Origin: Pelagibacterium montanilacus
GTDB taxonomy: Bacteria > Pseudomonadota > Alphaproteobacteria > Rhizobiales > Devosiaceae
Length of the DNA: 33,745 nucleotides
Direction of reading: 5' to 3'
Assembly: GCF_003992665.1 (NCBI RefSeq)
Contig: NZ_RZMX01000042.1
Coordinates: forward strand, 1 to 33,745
Below the pieces are notes generated by a model. It had not been told where the DNA came from. It made no database searches and worked only from the letters and a program-made list of their open reading frames with translations. How positions within the stretch are numbered: position 1 is the first letter of the stretch; every line of letters starts with the position of its first letter. Below are positions 1-8,457 of the stretch, in pieces. Both the position numbers and the translations under genes were made by a program.

Positions 1-1319
1 TTTTCCGGTAATGTCGGGTTGTTGAAGCCACAATCCGAAAGGACCACCGATGACCACCGATATGATGAACCTTCGCGCTCTGGTCGAACAGACCCCCGAC
101 GCCGATATTTTGCGTGAGATGATCGGCTTTGCCGCTGAACGCCTGATGGAGATGGAAGTGGGCGCTGCCACAGGCGCTGGTTATGGAGCGAAGAGCTCCG
201 ATCGCCTGGCCCAGCGCAATGGGTATCGCGACAGAGACTGGGAGACACGCGCCGGCACTGTCGAGCTGCGCATTCCCAAGCTGAGGACAGGGTCCTATTT
301 CCCAACCTTCCTGGAGCCGCGCCGCATGGCCGAGAAGGCTCTAACCGCAGTTATCCAGGAAGCTTACATCCAGGGCATTTCCACCCGATCAGTCGATGAT
401 CTGGTCAAGGCCATGGGGATGGGCGGCATCTCCAAAAGTCAGGTGAGCCGGCTGTGCGAAGAGATCGACGATAAGGTCAAAGCCTTCCTCGATCGCCCCA
501 TCGAGGGTGACTGGCCCTATCTGTGGATTGATGCCACTTACCTCAAGGTGCGCCGCGGTGGGCGTATCGTCTCGGTCGCCGCCATTATCGCCATCGGCGT
601 CAACAGTGATGGCAGGCGTGAGGTTCTGGGCATGGAGATCGGGACCTCGGAAGCCGAGCCGATCTGGACAGCGTTTCTGCGCAAGCTGACCCGGCGGGGG
701 CTACGTGGGGTCAAGCTCGTGATCTCCGATGCGCACGAAGGGATCAAGGCGGCCGTCAGCAAGGTGTTGTGCGCCACTTGGCAACGATGCCGGGTTCACT
801 TCATGCGCAACGTTCTTGCCCATGCCGGAAAGAGCGGGCGCCGTGTCGTCTCTGCCTTCATCGCCACGGCCTTTGCGCAGGAAACACCAAAGGCGGCCAG
901 TGCGCAATGGCGCGCCGTCGCCGATCAGATCCGACCCAAGGTGCCCAAGCTGGCCACCCTGCTCGATGAGGCCGAGCCTGATGTTCTGGCCTACATGTCG
1001 TTCCCACGCGAACACCGGACCAAATTGCACAGCACGAACCCAATCGAGCGTCTCAACGGCGAAATCAAGCGGCGCACCGATGTCGTGGGCATCTTTCCCA
1101 ATGATGACGCCATCGTGCGCCTCGTGGGCGCGTTACTGCTCGAACAGAACGATGAGTGGGCCGTCCAGCGCGCCCGCTACATGACACTGGAAACAATGAG
1201 CCAGATGAGCGATGATCCCCTCATCAGCCTGCCGCCCCTGGCCGGCTGATCCGACACCGGCAGTGCCGGGAAATGCGTGGCGGCCCAAACCAACCTACAC
1301 CACGCCAGGGGACACCATC
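1..1319 (+). mobile_element. IS256-family insertion sequence, left copy (outer end cut by window)
   Basis: The segment is repeated as an exact reverse complement at the other end of the window. Identity stops abruptly after 1319, where the sequence ends in GGGGACACCATC, so this is the true inner end of the element (read inward from the other copy as GATGGTGTCCCC). No matching inverted repeat is found in the first 49 bases before the transposase, so the other terminal repeat and the target duplication must lie upstream of position 1. The 184 bp between the element and the next gene (1320-1503) hold no gene that I can support. Confidence 0.9.
50..1249 (+). CDS. IS256-family (mutator-type) DDE transposase
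   Basis: This is a 399-residue transposase that cuts and pastes its own element. The RNase H-like catalytic triad is visible: D161 in the WIDATYLKV block, D227 in the VISDAHEG block and E333 in the [13 protein letters not shown] block. The family-typical CRVHFMRN segment lies between the second D and the E. Length is normal for the family (about 400 residues), and the reading frame is intact, so the copy could be active. The start at 50 is preceded by GAAAGGA with a plausible spacing. The protein is identical to the one encoded at 32497-33696 on the other strand. The family call is firm; a specific IS name cannot be given without a database. Confidence 0.95.
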   Translation: MTTDMMNLRALVEQTPDADILREMIGFAAERLMEMEVGAATGAGYGAKSSDRLAQRNGYRDRDWETRAGTVELRIPKLRTGSYFPTFLEPRRMAEKALTAVIQEAYIQGISTRSVDDLVKAMGMGGISKSQVSRLCEEIDDKVKAFLDRPIEGDWPYLWIDATYLKVRRGGRIVSVAAIIAIGVNSDGRREVLGMEIGTSEAEPIWTAFLRKLTRRGLRGVKLVISDAHEGIKAAVSKVLCATWQRCRVHFMRNVLAHAGKSGRRVVSAFIATAFAQETPKAASAQWRAVADQIRPKVPKLATLLDEAEPDVLAYMSFPREHRTKLHSTNPIERLNGEIKRRTDVVGIFPNDDAIVRLVGALLLEQNDEWAVQRARYMTLETMSQMSDDPLISLPPLAG

Positions 1320-1503
1320 GGAAATTTAGGCTAACCCGCTCCCAGAGCAGGGGTTTCCCGGGTTTCGACGACGATCCAACGGCAAAGTGCGGCAACTTCC
1401 CTTTATCTTGTCACAGAACAGGGTAACTCCTGCCGGAGAGCGGTTCGCTCAAGACTCCCTCCACAGCCAGCCTCTCCCGATTGCTATCCTCATCTGCGCC
1501 CGC

Positions 1504-2787
1504 TCAGACGGGCCCGATACCCTTGGGCACCGGTGCGCTCGAACCGTAATTGTGCAGGTCGAGCCGCCGCAGGTCGGGCATCGAGCGGGCGATGACCCCC
1601 GCCACCACGACCGTCAGCGCCCCCCCGGCCAGCACCGCATTGACCGGTCCGAGGAGGCTGGCCATCGTTCCGCTCTGGACGGCCCCGAGTTCGTTGGACG
1701 AAGCCGTGAACATCATGCGCACCGCGGCAATGCGGCCCCGCATGTGCTCGGGCGAGGCCAGCCGGAGGATCGCGTGGCGGATCACCATGCTGAACCCGTC
1801 GCACACCCCGGCAACAAACAGCATGGCCATCGAGAGCCAGAAGCTCGTGGAGAGCGCGAACACCACCATCGAAAGACCGAACCCTGCCACGATCAGATGG
1901 AGGGCGAGACCCGCCGATGCGGCGGGCATGAAGCGGATGGACAGCACCGCAGCGAGCAGCGTGCCGGCGGCGATCGCCGATCGCAGCAGCCCGAAGCCTT
2001 CCGGCCCGGCATTGAGGATATCGGTTGCAAAGATGGGAAGCAGCGCCGCTGCGCCGCCGAAAAACACCGCGCAAAGATCGAGGATCATCGACCCGAACAG
2101 CACCTGATTGCCGCGCACGAACGTCCAGCCCTCGCCTATCCGGCGCAACAGGGGCAGCGTGCCCGTTATGGGCGGTACGGGTTTGGGAGCGATCTTCCAC
2201 CACATCAGCCCTGCCGAAGCCGCGAGAAGCGCCGCCATGGTGCCGTATGTGGCCTCTGGCCCACCCCAGGCCCATATGGCGCCCATCATCACGGGCCCGG
2301 CCATGTCGGCAACCCGTGCCACCGTGGAGACCATCGGCAGCGCCTTCAGCGTGTGGGCCAGCGGGATGACCTGCGCCTCGAGTCCGATATTGGCCGGGTT
2401 CTCATAGGCCCTTATGGTCGCGGACAAAGCCCCGGCGGCCAGAAGCAGCCAGACGGTGATGGCGTCTGCCGCCGACAGGAGGGCCAGCACGACGGTCAGG
2501 AGCGACAGGGCCGCGATGGTCAGGACCACAAGTCCCCTGCGGGGCCGCCGATCCGCGAGGTCGCCGGCAAGGAAGGCCGCACCCAGGGACGGGATGGCCT
2601 GCACCAGACCCAGCGCGGCAATATCCAGCGGATTGTTGCGCAGGCTGTAGATGTGGAACGCCAGCATCACCGTCAGCGAGGACGCCGAGAGGTGAAACAG
2701 CGAATTTGCGGCGAGAAAGGACCGGAATTCGCGGTTGCCCAGAACCTCCTTGGCGCCCGGACGAGGGGCCGGGGTGTCTGTCGTCAT
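1504..2787 (-). CDS. MFS transporter (EntS/MFS_3-like exporter)
   Basis: This 427-residue integral inner-membrane protein is made of about 12 hydrophobic segments spread over the full length, as expected for a major facilitator. The A-loop signature between TM2 and TM3 appears as GDLADRRPRRGLV around residues 75-87. The overall pattern, including a PEHMRGR segment around residue 350, fits the MFS_3/EntS group of exporters for small molecules and siderophores. The substrate cannot be read from sequence. The gene is divergent from the HutC-type regulator at 3168, with candidate operator sequence between them, so it may share that regulator. The 3' end lies 184 bp from the inner end of the left IS256 copy and appears intact. 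Confidence 0.85.
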   Translation of the reverse strand: MTTDTPAPRPGAKEVLGNREFRSFLAANSLFHLSASSLTVMLAFHIYSLRNNPLDIAALGLVQAIPSLGAAFLAGDLADRRPRRGLVVLTIAALSLLTVVLALLSAADAITVWLLLAAGALSATIRAYENPANIGLEAQVIPLAHTLKALPMVSTVARVADMAGPVMMGAIWAWGGPEATYGTMAALLAASAGLMWWKIAPKPVPPITGTLPLLRRIGEGWTFVRGNQVLFGSMILDLCAVFFGGAAALLPIFATDILNAGPEGFGLLRSAIAAGTLLAAVLSIRFMPAASAGLALHLIVAGFGLSMVVFALSTSFWLSMAMLFVAGVCDGFSMVIRHAILRLASPEHMRGRIAAVRMMFTASSNELGAVQSGTMASLLGPVNAVLAGGALTVVVAGVIARSMPDLRRLDLHNYGSSAPVPKGIGPV

Positions 2788-3018
2788 GAAAGCTCTCGAT
2801 CATGGACTGCCGCGGAAACCGGTTGTGCCTCCGCCCGATCCACATCCGGATCGCGGCTGAGCACATACCAGCCGCCGGCCAGCCGCGCCATGCCGGCGGT
2901 ACGCGATCTCGTCGCCATCATGGGGCTTGCGCTGCCGGGGCAGGCGGGCGTATGGGCGTGCAGTGGATGGGGCCCAGGCAAGGTCGTTGGCGCCAGCTCA
3001 GCTTCCTGAGCGCATATC

Positions 3019-3036
3019 AGACGTATCAAGACGTAT
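3019..3036. promoter_or_regulatory. Candidate operator: tandem AGACGTAT half-sites
   Basis: In the 380-bp gap between the divergent MFS and GntR genes, the octamer AGACGTAT occurs twice, at 3019-3026 and 3029-3036, ten bases apart (one helical turn). The same octamer recurs at 4873-4880 in the promoter of the ABC operon. The sequence resembles the GT-TA-AC core described for HutC-subfamily GntR sites, so autoregulation by the adjacent regulator is a reasonable inference. The rest of the 2788-3167 gap shows no gene that I can support. Confidence 0.5.
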
Positions 3037-3167
3037 ACCCTTCTATTGCGTGTGCGGAAGCGGTATGACCCATGAGGTCTGTCGTGCTGGACCGCACGCT
3101 TCCGCCATTGCTTGCGGGCGCGCAACTGGCATCCATGTGGGGCGCGGGAGACGTTGCGAAAGGACAG

Positions 3168-4046
3168 ATGTTGATCAAGTTGCCACCCCTGCGCCAGGAT
3201 GCACCGACCCCTCTCTGGCTTCAGCTCAAGCATGCCTTGCGTGACCACATCACGTTCCAGCTGACCCCCGGGGCCCGCATTCCCTCCGAAGCCGAGCTGT
3301 GCCGCCACTTCGGCCTCTCGCGCATGACCGTGCGCCAGGCGATCACCGCGCTGGTCAATGAAGGGCTGGTGGGTCGGCAGCAGGGCCGGGGCAGTTTCGT
3401 TTTGCCCACACGGCTCGCCATCCCTCCGCGCCGGGACGCCCATTTCCTTGACGACGGATTCGAGGCCATCGACGGGTTGGCTGTGCAATTGGTCAGCCTG
3501 ACCATCGACAAGCCGCCGCGCTGGATTCGCGAGCGCCTCGGGCTGGGCGACGAGGAACAGGCCCACAAGTTGCGCATGACGCTGGCCATGGGCGAGGACG
3601 TCCTGGCCTCGCGCACCATCTATATTCCCGAACATGTCGCACCGAGCCTGCAGGAAATCGAGCTGACCGACCCCGTACACCACATTCTCGAGGATCGCTT
3701 CGGGCTCGTTCCCGCCACGGCCGAGGAAACCATGCGGCTGATCAAGGCGGACCAGTTGCGTGCGGCGGAGCTTCGCGTCGCTCCCGACACGCCGCTCATT
3801 CTCGTCGAGCGCGTCGTGTGCCTGGCCAGCGGCGAGCCGGTCGAATATGCGAGAACCTACTATCAGGCCGAGCGCTACCGCTTCGAGCACAAGCTCGTCA
3901 GGCCGGTCCCGAGCGATGCCAGCGAGAACCCGCTCAACGAACGCCGCCATCGCGTCGGCGATCTTCAGAGCGTGAACGGGGTCGGCGGGGACGCCTTCGA
4001 AGCTGAACCGACCGACGCCGGGATGCAGCCGGCCGCCAAGGGATAG
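3168..4046 (+). CDS. GntR family transcriptional regulator, HutC subfamily (UTRA domain)
   Basis: This is a 292-residue DNA-binding regulator. Residues about 14-79 form the winged helix-turn-helix, with the SEAELCRHFGLSRMTVRQAI recognition block and the wing GRGSFV. Residues about 100-240 match the UTRA ligand-binding fold of the HutC subfamily, which senses small metabolites such as sugars or urocanate. I chose ATG 3168 because AAGGA lies just upstream and the wHTH begins about 15 residues later, as is usual. The in-frame start at 3072 would add 32 residues of non-family sequence. The last 50 or so residues are low-complexity and poorly conserved in appearance. Shared octamers upstream of this gene and of the ABC operon at 4941 suggest that it represses both. 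It is convergent with the cupin gene. Confidence 0.85.
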   Translation: MLIKLPPLRQDAPTPLWLQLKHALRDHITFQLTPGARIPSEAELCRHFGLSRMTVRQAITALVNEGLVGRQQGRGSFVLPTRLAIPPRRDAHFLDDGFEAIDGLAVQLVSLTIDKPPRWIRERLGLGDEEQAHKLRMTLAMGEDVLASRTIYIPEHVAPSLQEIELTDPVHHILEDRFGLVPATAEETMRLIKADQLRAAELRVAPDTPLILVERVVCLASGEPVEYARTYYQAERYRFEHKLVRPVPSDASENPLNERRHRVGDLQSVNGVGGDAFEAEPTDAGMQPAAKG

Positions 4047-4113
4047 GGCCCAGGGCGCAACTCCTCCCCGCGTGCTTTGTCCTTGCCGGAGTGTCGCGGG
4101 CCGGGCCAAGGGC

Positions 4114-4521
4114 CTAAACCCTTTTCGCCTTCGCGTGTTCCTCGTCGATGCTTTGCTCGACGCCCGACTCCACCATCGTGCGCGTGGCGTCGATATCGGC
4201 ATAGGTCCAGAAAATCCGCATCAGCCGATCGCTTTCATTGAGGAACCGGTGCGGCAGGCCGGCGGGGATCCAGGTGGTATCGCCGGCCTTCAGGCTATGG
4301 CGCACCCCGTCGATTTCGGCGATGGCCTCGCCCTCGAGGATCAGGACGCTCTCCTCGCAATTGTGAAAATGGACGCCGATCCGGGCCGCGGGTTCGAACT
4401 CGGTTATGCCGTTGATGACGCTCGAGGACCCGCATTTGCGGGTGACCAGCGGGATGGTGCGCGCGCCATTTCCACGGTCGTTGATCGGCAAAGTATCGGG
4501 TCTCAGGATTGCAGGCTGCAT
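4114..4521 (-). CDS. Small cupin-domain protein
   Basis: This 135-residue single-domain cupin has both metal-site motifs. Motif 1 supplies H51, H53 and E57 followed by G64 (HFHNCEESVLILEG), and motif 2 supplies the PAGLPHRFLN block with H91. The fold is a small beta-barrel binding one divalent metal. Members act as isomerases, dioxygenases or ligand sensors, and the substrate cannot be assigned here. A strong GGAGAAG precedes the start. The gene is divergent from the ABC operon and starts 344 bp from the candidate operator at 4865-4880, so it may be co-regulated. An accessory role in the module B pathway, for example sugar or lactone isomerisation, is inference. Confidence 0.85.
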   Translation of the reverse strand: MQPAILRPDTLPINDRGNGARTIPLVTRKCGSSSVINGITEFEPAARIGVHFHNCEESVLILEGEAIAEIDGVRHSLKAGDTTWIPAGLPHRFLNESDRLMRIFWTYADIDATRTMVESGVEQSIDEEHAKAKRV

Positions 4522-4838
4522 GATGGTCTTCTCCTTATGGCCGGACGGGATGGGGCCACGGCATCAGCGGCACCAATTCGACCGCGGAGCGGCCTTAAAG
4601 GGCGTGGTCGGCAATGATCTTGCCGGCTGTCTGGTTGATTGACCGGACCAGACACCGCCTCCTGACCTGATAGTCCGCGCGGTCGGCATGGATCCCCCGC
4701 GCCCTCGTGCGCGAATCGCAGGCGAGCGGAATCGTATTGAAAAATCAAGGTGATGCCCCCGCTGGCGCGTGCCAATGACGGTGATGGTTCTCCTCGGGCC
4801 GGCGCATCGCCTCGAACGAGCCGGTGAGAAAATATAAC

Positions 4839-4880
4839 TTGCAAGAGCACGTTTTACAACTAAGATGTCTATAGACGTAT
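4839..4880 (+). promoter_or_regulatory. Putative promoter and HutC-type operator of the module B ABC operon
   Basis: The 419-bp gap 4522-4940 contains no convincing gene. At its downstream part a -35-like TTGCAA (4839-4844) and a -10-like TAAGAT (4861-4866) are 16 bp apart. Overlapping and following the -10 is the perfect palindrome GTCTATAGAC (4867-4876) within ATGTCTATAGACGTAT (4865-4880). This fits the GT-TA-AC core of HutC-subfamily operators, and its right half, AGACGTAT, is the octamer found twice upstream of the HutC-type gene. A site at this location would block transcription. The binding itself is inferred. Confidence 0.5.
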
Positions 4881-4940
4881 GGGGTGTAGGTAGGAGGACA
4901 TCCCGACGGCTAAGGAGGCTAAAGTTTCAGGGAGGAAACG

Positions 4941-6290
4941 ATGCTGACCGCACCATTCCATTGGTATTCGCGTGCGTGGGGAACTGCTCCGCGCCACAAG
5001 ACTGGCGCGACTGCGGCGCTGTCCGGTGCGCTGATGGCATTCACATGCCTGACCGCCCCGGTGGTGGCCCAGGAGGCAACCGACGCCGAGGTGACCGATC
5101 TCACCGTCTGGTTTGCCCGCGAATACACGGTACCCTCCAGCGAGCAGCTCGAAGCGTTCGCAGAGGAAACCGGAATAACGCTGACGGTTGACGTTCAGCC
5201 GAGCGACAATCTTTTCCAGCAGTTGATCAGAATGCGCGACGCAGGGCTTCAACTGCCAGACGTGGTCCATCTTGACGGGTTCCTGCGGCCGGTGGTCGTG
5301 GATGCGGGCGTTGTCGTGCCGATCGATGACGTCGTCGATGCCTGGGAGGCCGAGGACCCCGAAGGCTTCGCGCAGATCTACGACGCCACCTGGGCGGATG
5401 GTGTCTGGAACGACGAGCGCTATGGCATGGCCAACACAGCGTCCATGGAAGAAGTGTTCATGCGCACCGACTGGCTGGCAGAGGCAGGCGTCGAAGGGAC
5501 GCCCGAGACCTGGGATGAGGTGCTCGAATTTGCCCGCGCGACCAAGGAAGCCCAGCCTGATGCGGTGGCCCTGGGCTGGTGGGCCCAGCGCGGGAACGGA
5601 GCCAATCTGCTGTATTCCGTCATGAGCGCTATGGGCGTGGAATTTGACGGTTCGATCCCCGACCTGCGGAGTGAAGGCGGGCAGTATTTCATCAGCTTCG
5701 TGCAGTCGCTTGCCGGCGAAGAGCTGATCAGCCCCGAAGCCATCGCCTGGAACGACGACAACATGCGCGGCGGCTTTGTGGCCTCGAGCATCGGTATGAT
5801 GCTGGACTCGGCGCCCACCTCGGTCGGCGCGCAGGATGCAGGGCTCGAGCCGGGTGAGAACTTCACCCTGGTGCCTATGCCCACGAGCCGGGACGGATCG
5901 GGAGAGCAGGGAACGCTGGTTGCCCCGGCGCGCACCTTCTTTATCACCTCGAGTGCCGAAGAACGGGGCGCAAAGGACGAAGCCGGTCTCGCGCTTCGGT
6001 TTCTGATGGATCCCGACGTCGCTCTTGAGCTCATGCTCCTTGGCGCAGATCCCCACCGGACCGATGCGGTGCTCGGGGACCAGGAGGCCGTCGACCAATG
6101 GCTGCCCATCTGGGACGAGGACAACATCTCCGCCTTCAGGGACATGGGAACGTTCCCGGTCGACACCAACTTCATCGCGGCGCAAGGCGTGGCTGAGCGT
6201 CTGAACGAATTCCTTGTCTCCAATCCCGACATGGATCCGATGGAAGTGGCCGACCAGTGGCAACCCGAGTTCGACGCCATCGCGCAGTAA
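4941..6290 (+). CDS. ABC transporter extracellular solute-binding protein, family 1 (carbohydrate)
   Basis: This 449-residue periplasmic binding protein captures a carbohydrate or related solute and delivers it to the permeases encoded next. A positively charged N-terminus and a hydrophobic stretch of about 20 residues end in APVVA followed by QE, giving a Sec signal-peptide cleavage after about residue 43. The mature part has the DLTVWF strand, the PDVVHLDGF segment and the GMANTASMEEVFMRTDWL segment typical of SBP family 1 (MalE/UgpB type). Length is normal. GGAGG lies 5-10 bases before the ATG. It is the first gene of the module B operon, just downstream of the candidate HutC operator. The ligand is not predictable, and a sugar, sugar acid or glycoside are all possible. 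Confidence 0.9.
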   Translation: MLTAPFHWYSRAWGTAPRHKTGATAALSGALMAFTCLTAPVVAQEATDAEVTDLTVWFAREYTVPSSEQLEAFAEETGITLTVDVQPSDNLFQQLIRMRDAGLQLPDVVHLDGFLRPVVVDAGVVVPIDDVVDAWEAEDPEGFAQIYDATWADGVWNDERYGMANTASMEEVFMRTDWLAEAGVEGTPETWDEVLEFARATKEAQPDAVALGWWAQRGNGANLLYSVMSAMGVEFDGSIPDLRSEGGQYFISFVQSLAGEELISPEAIAWNDDNMRGGFVASSIGMMLDSAPTSVGAQDAGLEPGENFTLVPMPTSRDGSGEQGTLVAPARTFFITSSAEERGAKDEAGLALRFLMDPDVALELMLLGADPHRTDAVLGDQEAVDQWLPIWDEDNISAFRDMGTFPVDTNFIAAQGVAERLNEFLVSNPDMDPMEVADQWQPEFDAIAQ

Positions 6291-6304
6291 CGATCCCGGA
6301 TTGA

Positions 6305-6359
6305 GCGTCCGCCCTGTCGAGGGCCGGGGCGGGCGCAAGCCGGCGCATATATTGCCGGC
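6305..6359 (+). repeat. Two tandem hairpins after the binding-protein gene
   Basis: GCGTCCGCCC (6305-6314) pairs with GGGCGGGCGC (6327-6336) with one G-U pair. Immediately downstream, GCCGGC (6339-6344) pairs with GCCGGC (6354-6359). There is no T-run, so these are more likely an mRNA-stabilising or attenuating element between a binding-protein gene and the permease genes, as known for malE-malF, than a full terminator. Confidence 0.6.
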
Positions 6360-6475
6360 AGGGAATCTGAAATTGGCATCCGCATTGTGAGTTGGCGCTC
6401 GCGGTCCGCGGCCCGGTCGAATGACCCTGGGCAGCTTCCGGCGACACGACTCTGCACGTGAAGAGGAATATGTTT

Positions 6476-7387
6476 ATGGCGACAGGAGCCAGAAGCGGGG
6501 CCGCAGCCACGCGCATCGTCGGATGGCAGCATTCGGGAATTGCCTATCTGTCCTCCGCGCCCGCCATGATCATCGTGGCCATGGTCCTGGCCTTTCCGGT
6601 GTTGTTTGCGCTCTGGCAGAGCTTTTTCGGGGTCAGCCCGATACGCGGCGAGCAGCCTTTCGTCGGGTTCGGCAATTACACGCGGGTCTTCAGCGACCCC
6701 CAGTTCTGGGCATCTCTGGGACGCACGGCCATCTTCGTATTCGGGGTCATCGCGCTCGGCCTCACGCTGAGCATCATCTTTGCCTTCGCGCTCAACCGCG
6801 TGGTTTCGGGCCTGAGGTTCATCCGCGGCATTGCGATCCTGCCCTACATCGTTTCGAGCGTCGCTGCGGCGCTCATGTTCCGCACGCTGTTCAACAGCGA
6901 TTTCGGCTTTCCCAATCAGATGCTCGAGTTCTTCGGCTTCGCCGGCATTCCCTGGCTGTCAAACGGCAACTGGGCAATGCTGGTCATCATCGTCGCCCAG
7001 GTCTGGACCGACCTGCCGCTGGCGCTGCTGTTCATCCTCGGCGGTCTCCAGACCATCGACAAGCAGCTCCACGAGGCGGCGCTGGTCGATGGTGCCACCG
7101 GCTGGCGGAGCGCGCTCTATATCTCGCTGCCGCTCATCGTGCCCCAGATCACGCTCGCAACGGTCTGGCTCAGCTTCAAGGCCGTCACCTCGCTGGGCAC
7201 AATTCTGGCGCTGACTGGCGGCGGGCCCGGAGACTCGACCCAATTGCTCACGCTGGAAATGGTCCGGCTCGGCTTTGACGAGTACGACACCGGAACCGCT
7301 ATGGCGCTGGTAATCATAATCTTTTTGCTGAATGCAGGTCTGACGCTGTTCTACCTCGGCCTTCAGCGCAAGTTCGGGATGAAATAG
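6476..7387 (+). CDS. Carbohydrate ABC transporter permease, MalF/UgpA type
   Basis: This 303-residue inner-membrane permease has six main hydrophobic segments. The cytoplasmic EAA loop that docks onto the ATPase is seen as EAALVDGATGWRSALYISLP, in the usual position about 80-90 residues before the C-terminus. I prefer ATG 6476 because AGAGGA ends eight bases before it; the in-frame GTG 6458 and ATG 6470 are too close to, or overlap, this site. It lies between the binding protein and the second permease, four bases before the latter, and forms a heterodimer with it by family precedent. Confidence 0.92.
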   Translation: MATGARSGAAATRIVGWQHSGIAYLSSAPAMIIVAMVLAFPVLFALWQSFFGVSPIRGEQPFVGFGNYTRVFSDPQFWASLGRTAIFVFGVIALGLTLSIIFAFALNRVVSGLRFIRGIAILPYIVSSVAAALMFRTLFNSDFGFPNQMLEFFGFAGIPWLSNGNWAMLVIIVAQVWTDLPLALLFILGGLQTIDKQLHEAALVDGATGWRSALYISLPLIVPQITLATVWLSFKAVTSLGTILALTGGGPGDSTQLLTLEMVRLGFDEYDTGTAMALVIIIFLLNAGLTLFYLGLQRKFGMK

Positions 7388-7391
7388 AACC

Positions 7392-8321
7392 ATGGCTGTA
7401 CTCGAGGATCATTCCCCCGAATCCGGTCGCAGCGCAGGCGGCTCAGGATCAAAGCATGCCGACGCGGCCCGGCCGCGCAGCCGTCGCCGCTCTTGGCTCG
7501 GCGGTCCGATGCGGGCGGCCATGGTCTGGTTGCCTCTGGCGGCGCTGGTGTTGTGGACGGTCGGGCCGTTTCTGATTTCCCTGTCGGTGTCGTTCAAGCA
7601 GCCGGCCCAGGTGTTTTCCGACCCCGGTCTCATCCCGGCCCAGCCCACGCTCGACGCCTATTTCCGTGTAATCGAGCGTCCCGGCTTCCAGCAGGCGCTC
7701 TGGAACAGTGTGGTCATCGCTTTTGGCAGCCTGATCCTGACGCTGGTCGTGGGCGTGCCGGCCGCCTATGCCCTGGCACGCTTTCGCTTCCGCGGCCGCC
7801 ATCTGCTGCTGCTGTTCTCGCTTCTGCCCATGCTGGTGCCCAAAGTCGGGCTGATGTTCCCCTTGTTCCTGCTGGCGGTCAATCTCGGTGCCTTCGACTC
7901 CCGGATATTCATGATCCTAGTGTTCACCGGCATGCTGCTGCCGCTGGCAGTCTGGTTGTTGCTCGGGTTCTTCGAGGCGATACCGCGTGATCTCGAGGAG
8001 GCCGCGGCGGTGGACGGGGCAACGCAGATGGGTGCGATCATCCATATCATTCTGCCGCTCTCGATACCGGCCCTGCTCACTGTGGCGGTTTTGGCCTTCC
8101 GGGAGGCGTGGAACGAGTTCGAACTCGTCCTGGCGCTGACCATGACCGGCAATTCCCGAACGCTGCCTTACGAGCTGTTCCTCATGCAGGACGCCACGGG
8201 CATCGCGGACTTCCCGGTCCAGAACGCCTTCGCCCTTTTGACCATCGTGCCACTGATCCTCGTTTATCTGCGGATCGAGCGGTACGCCGCCGAAGGCTTG
8301 CTGAGCGGTGCCGTGAAATAG
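7392..8321 (+). CDS. Carbohydrate ABC transporter permease, MalG/UgpE type
   Basis: This is the 309-residue partner permease. A polar, basic N-terminal stretch of about 45 residues precedes the first membrane segment, followed by six hydrophobic segments. The EAA loop is present as EEAAAVDGATQMGAIIHIIL, and the C-terminal region has the EAWNEFELVLALT segment typical of MalG-type subunits. It starts four bases after the previous stop, so translation is probably coupled; no strong ribosome-binding site of its own is seen. Confidence 0.92.
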   Translation: MAVLEDHSPESGRSAGGSGSKHADAARPRSRRRSWLGGPMRAAMVWLPLAALVLWTVGPFLISLSVSFKQPAQVFSDPGLIPAQPTLDAYFRVIERPGFQQALWNSVVIAFGSLILTLVVGVPAAYALARFRFRGRHLLLLFSLLPMLVPKVGLMFPLFLLAVNLGAFDSRIFMILVFTGMLLPLAVWLLLGFFEAIPRDLEEAAAVDGATQMGAIIHIILPLSIPALLTVAVLAFREAWNEFELVLALTMTGNSRTLPYELFLMQDATGIADFPVQNAFALLTIVPLILVYLRIERYAAEGLLSGAVK

Positions 8322-8322
8322 G

Positions 8323-8352
8323 GCGTCCGGCCCCGGATCGGGTGCCGGACGC
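8323..8352 (+). repeat. Intercistronic hairpin between permease and ATPase genes
   Basis: GCGTCCGGC (8323-8331) and GCCGGACGC (8344-8352) form a perfect nine-pair stem with a 12-base loop, directly after the permease stop codon. No T-run follows. It probably tunes relative mRNA stability within the operon. Confidence 0.55.
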
Positions 8353-8457
8353 AGAGAGACAATCGAGCGCTGAGGAGGCGCTCCAGACGAGGGAGCAAAG
8401 TCCGAGACCCTGCCGAAAAAGGCAAGCGAGCTGCGGGATTTGCGTGAGGAGTACGAG

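Noticed and set aside
1387-3009. Long + strand open frame (540 codons) opposite the MFS gene
   Set aside because: The translation is rich in Arg, Gly, His and Gln with no hydrophobic core or motifs, and it mirrors the MFS gene on the opposite strand. It is a GC-driven antisense frame.
2784-4202. Long - strand open frame (472 codons) opposite the HutC-type regulator
   Set aside because: It overlaps a well-supported wHTH-UTRA gene and encodes no recognisable pattern.
4503-4850. Possible 115-residue gene in the gap upstream of the ABC operon
   Set aside because: It overlaps the start of the cupin gene, lacks a convincing ribosome-binding site and has low-complexity Arg/Pro/Gly composition.
4869-6338. 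Long - strand open frame (489 codons) opposite the SBP gene
   Set aside because: It covers the complete binding-protein gene in antisense and shows shadow-type composition.
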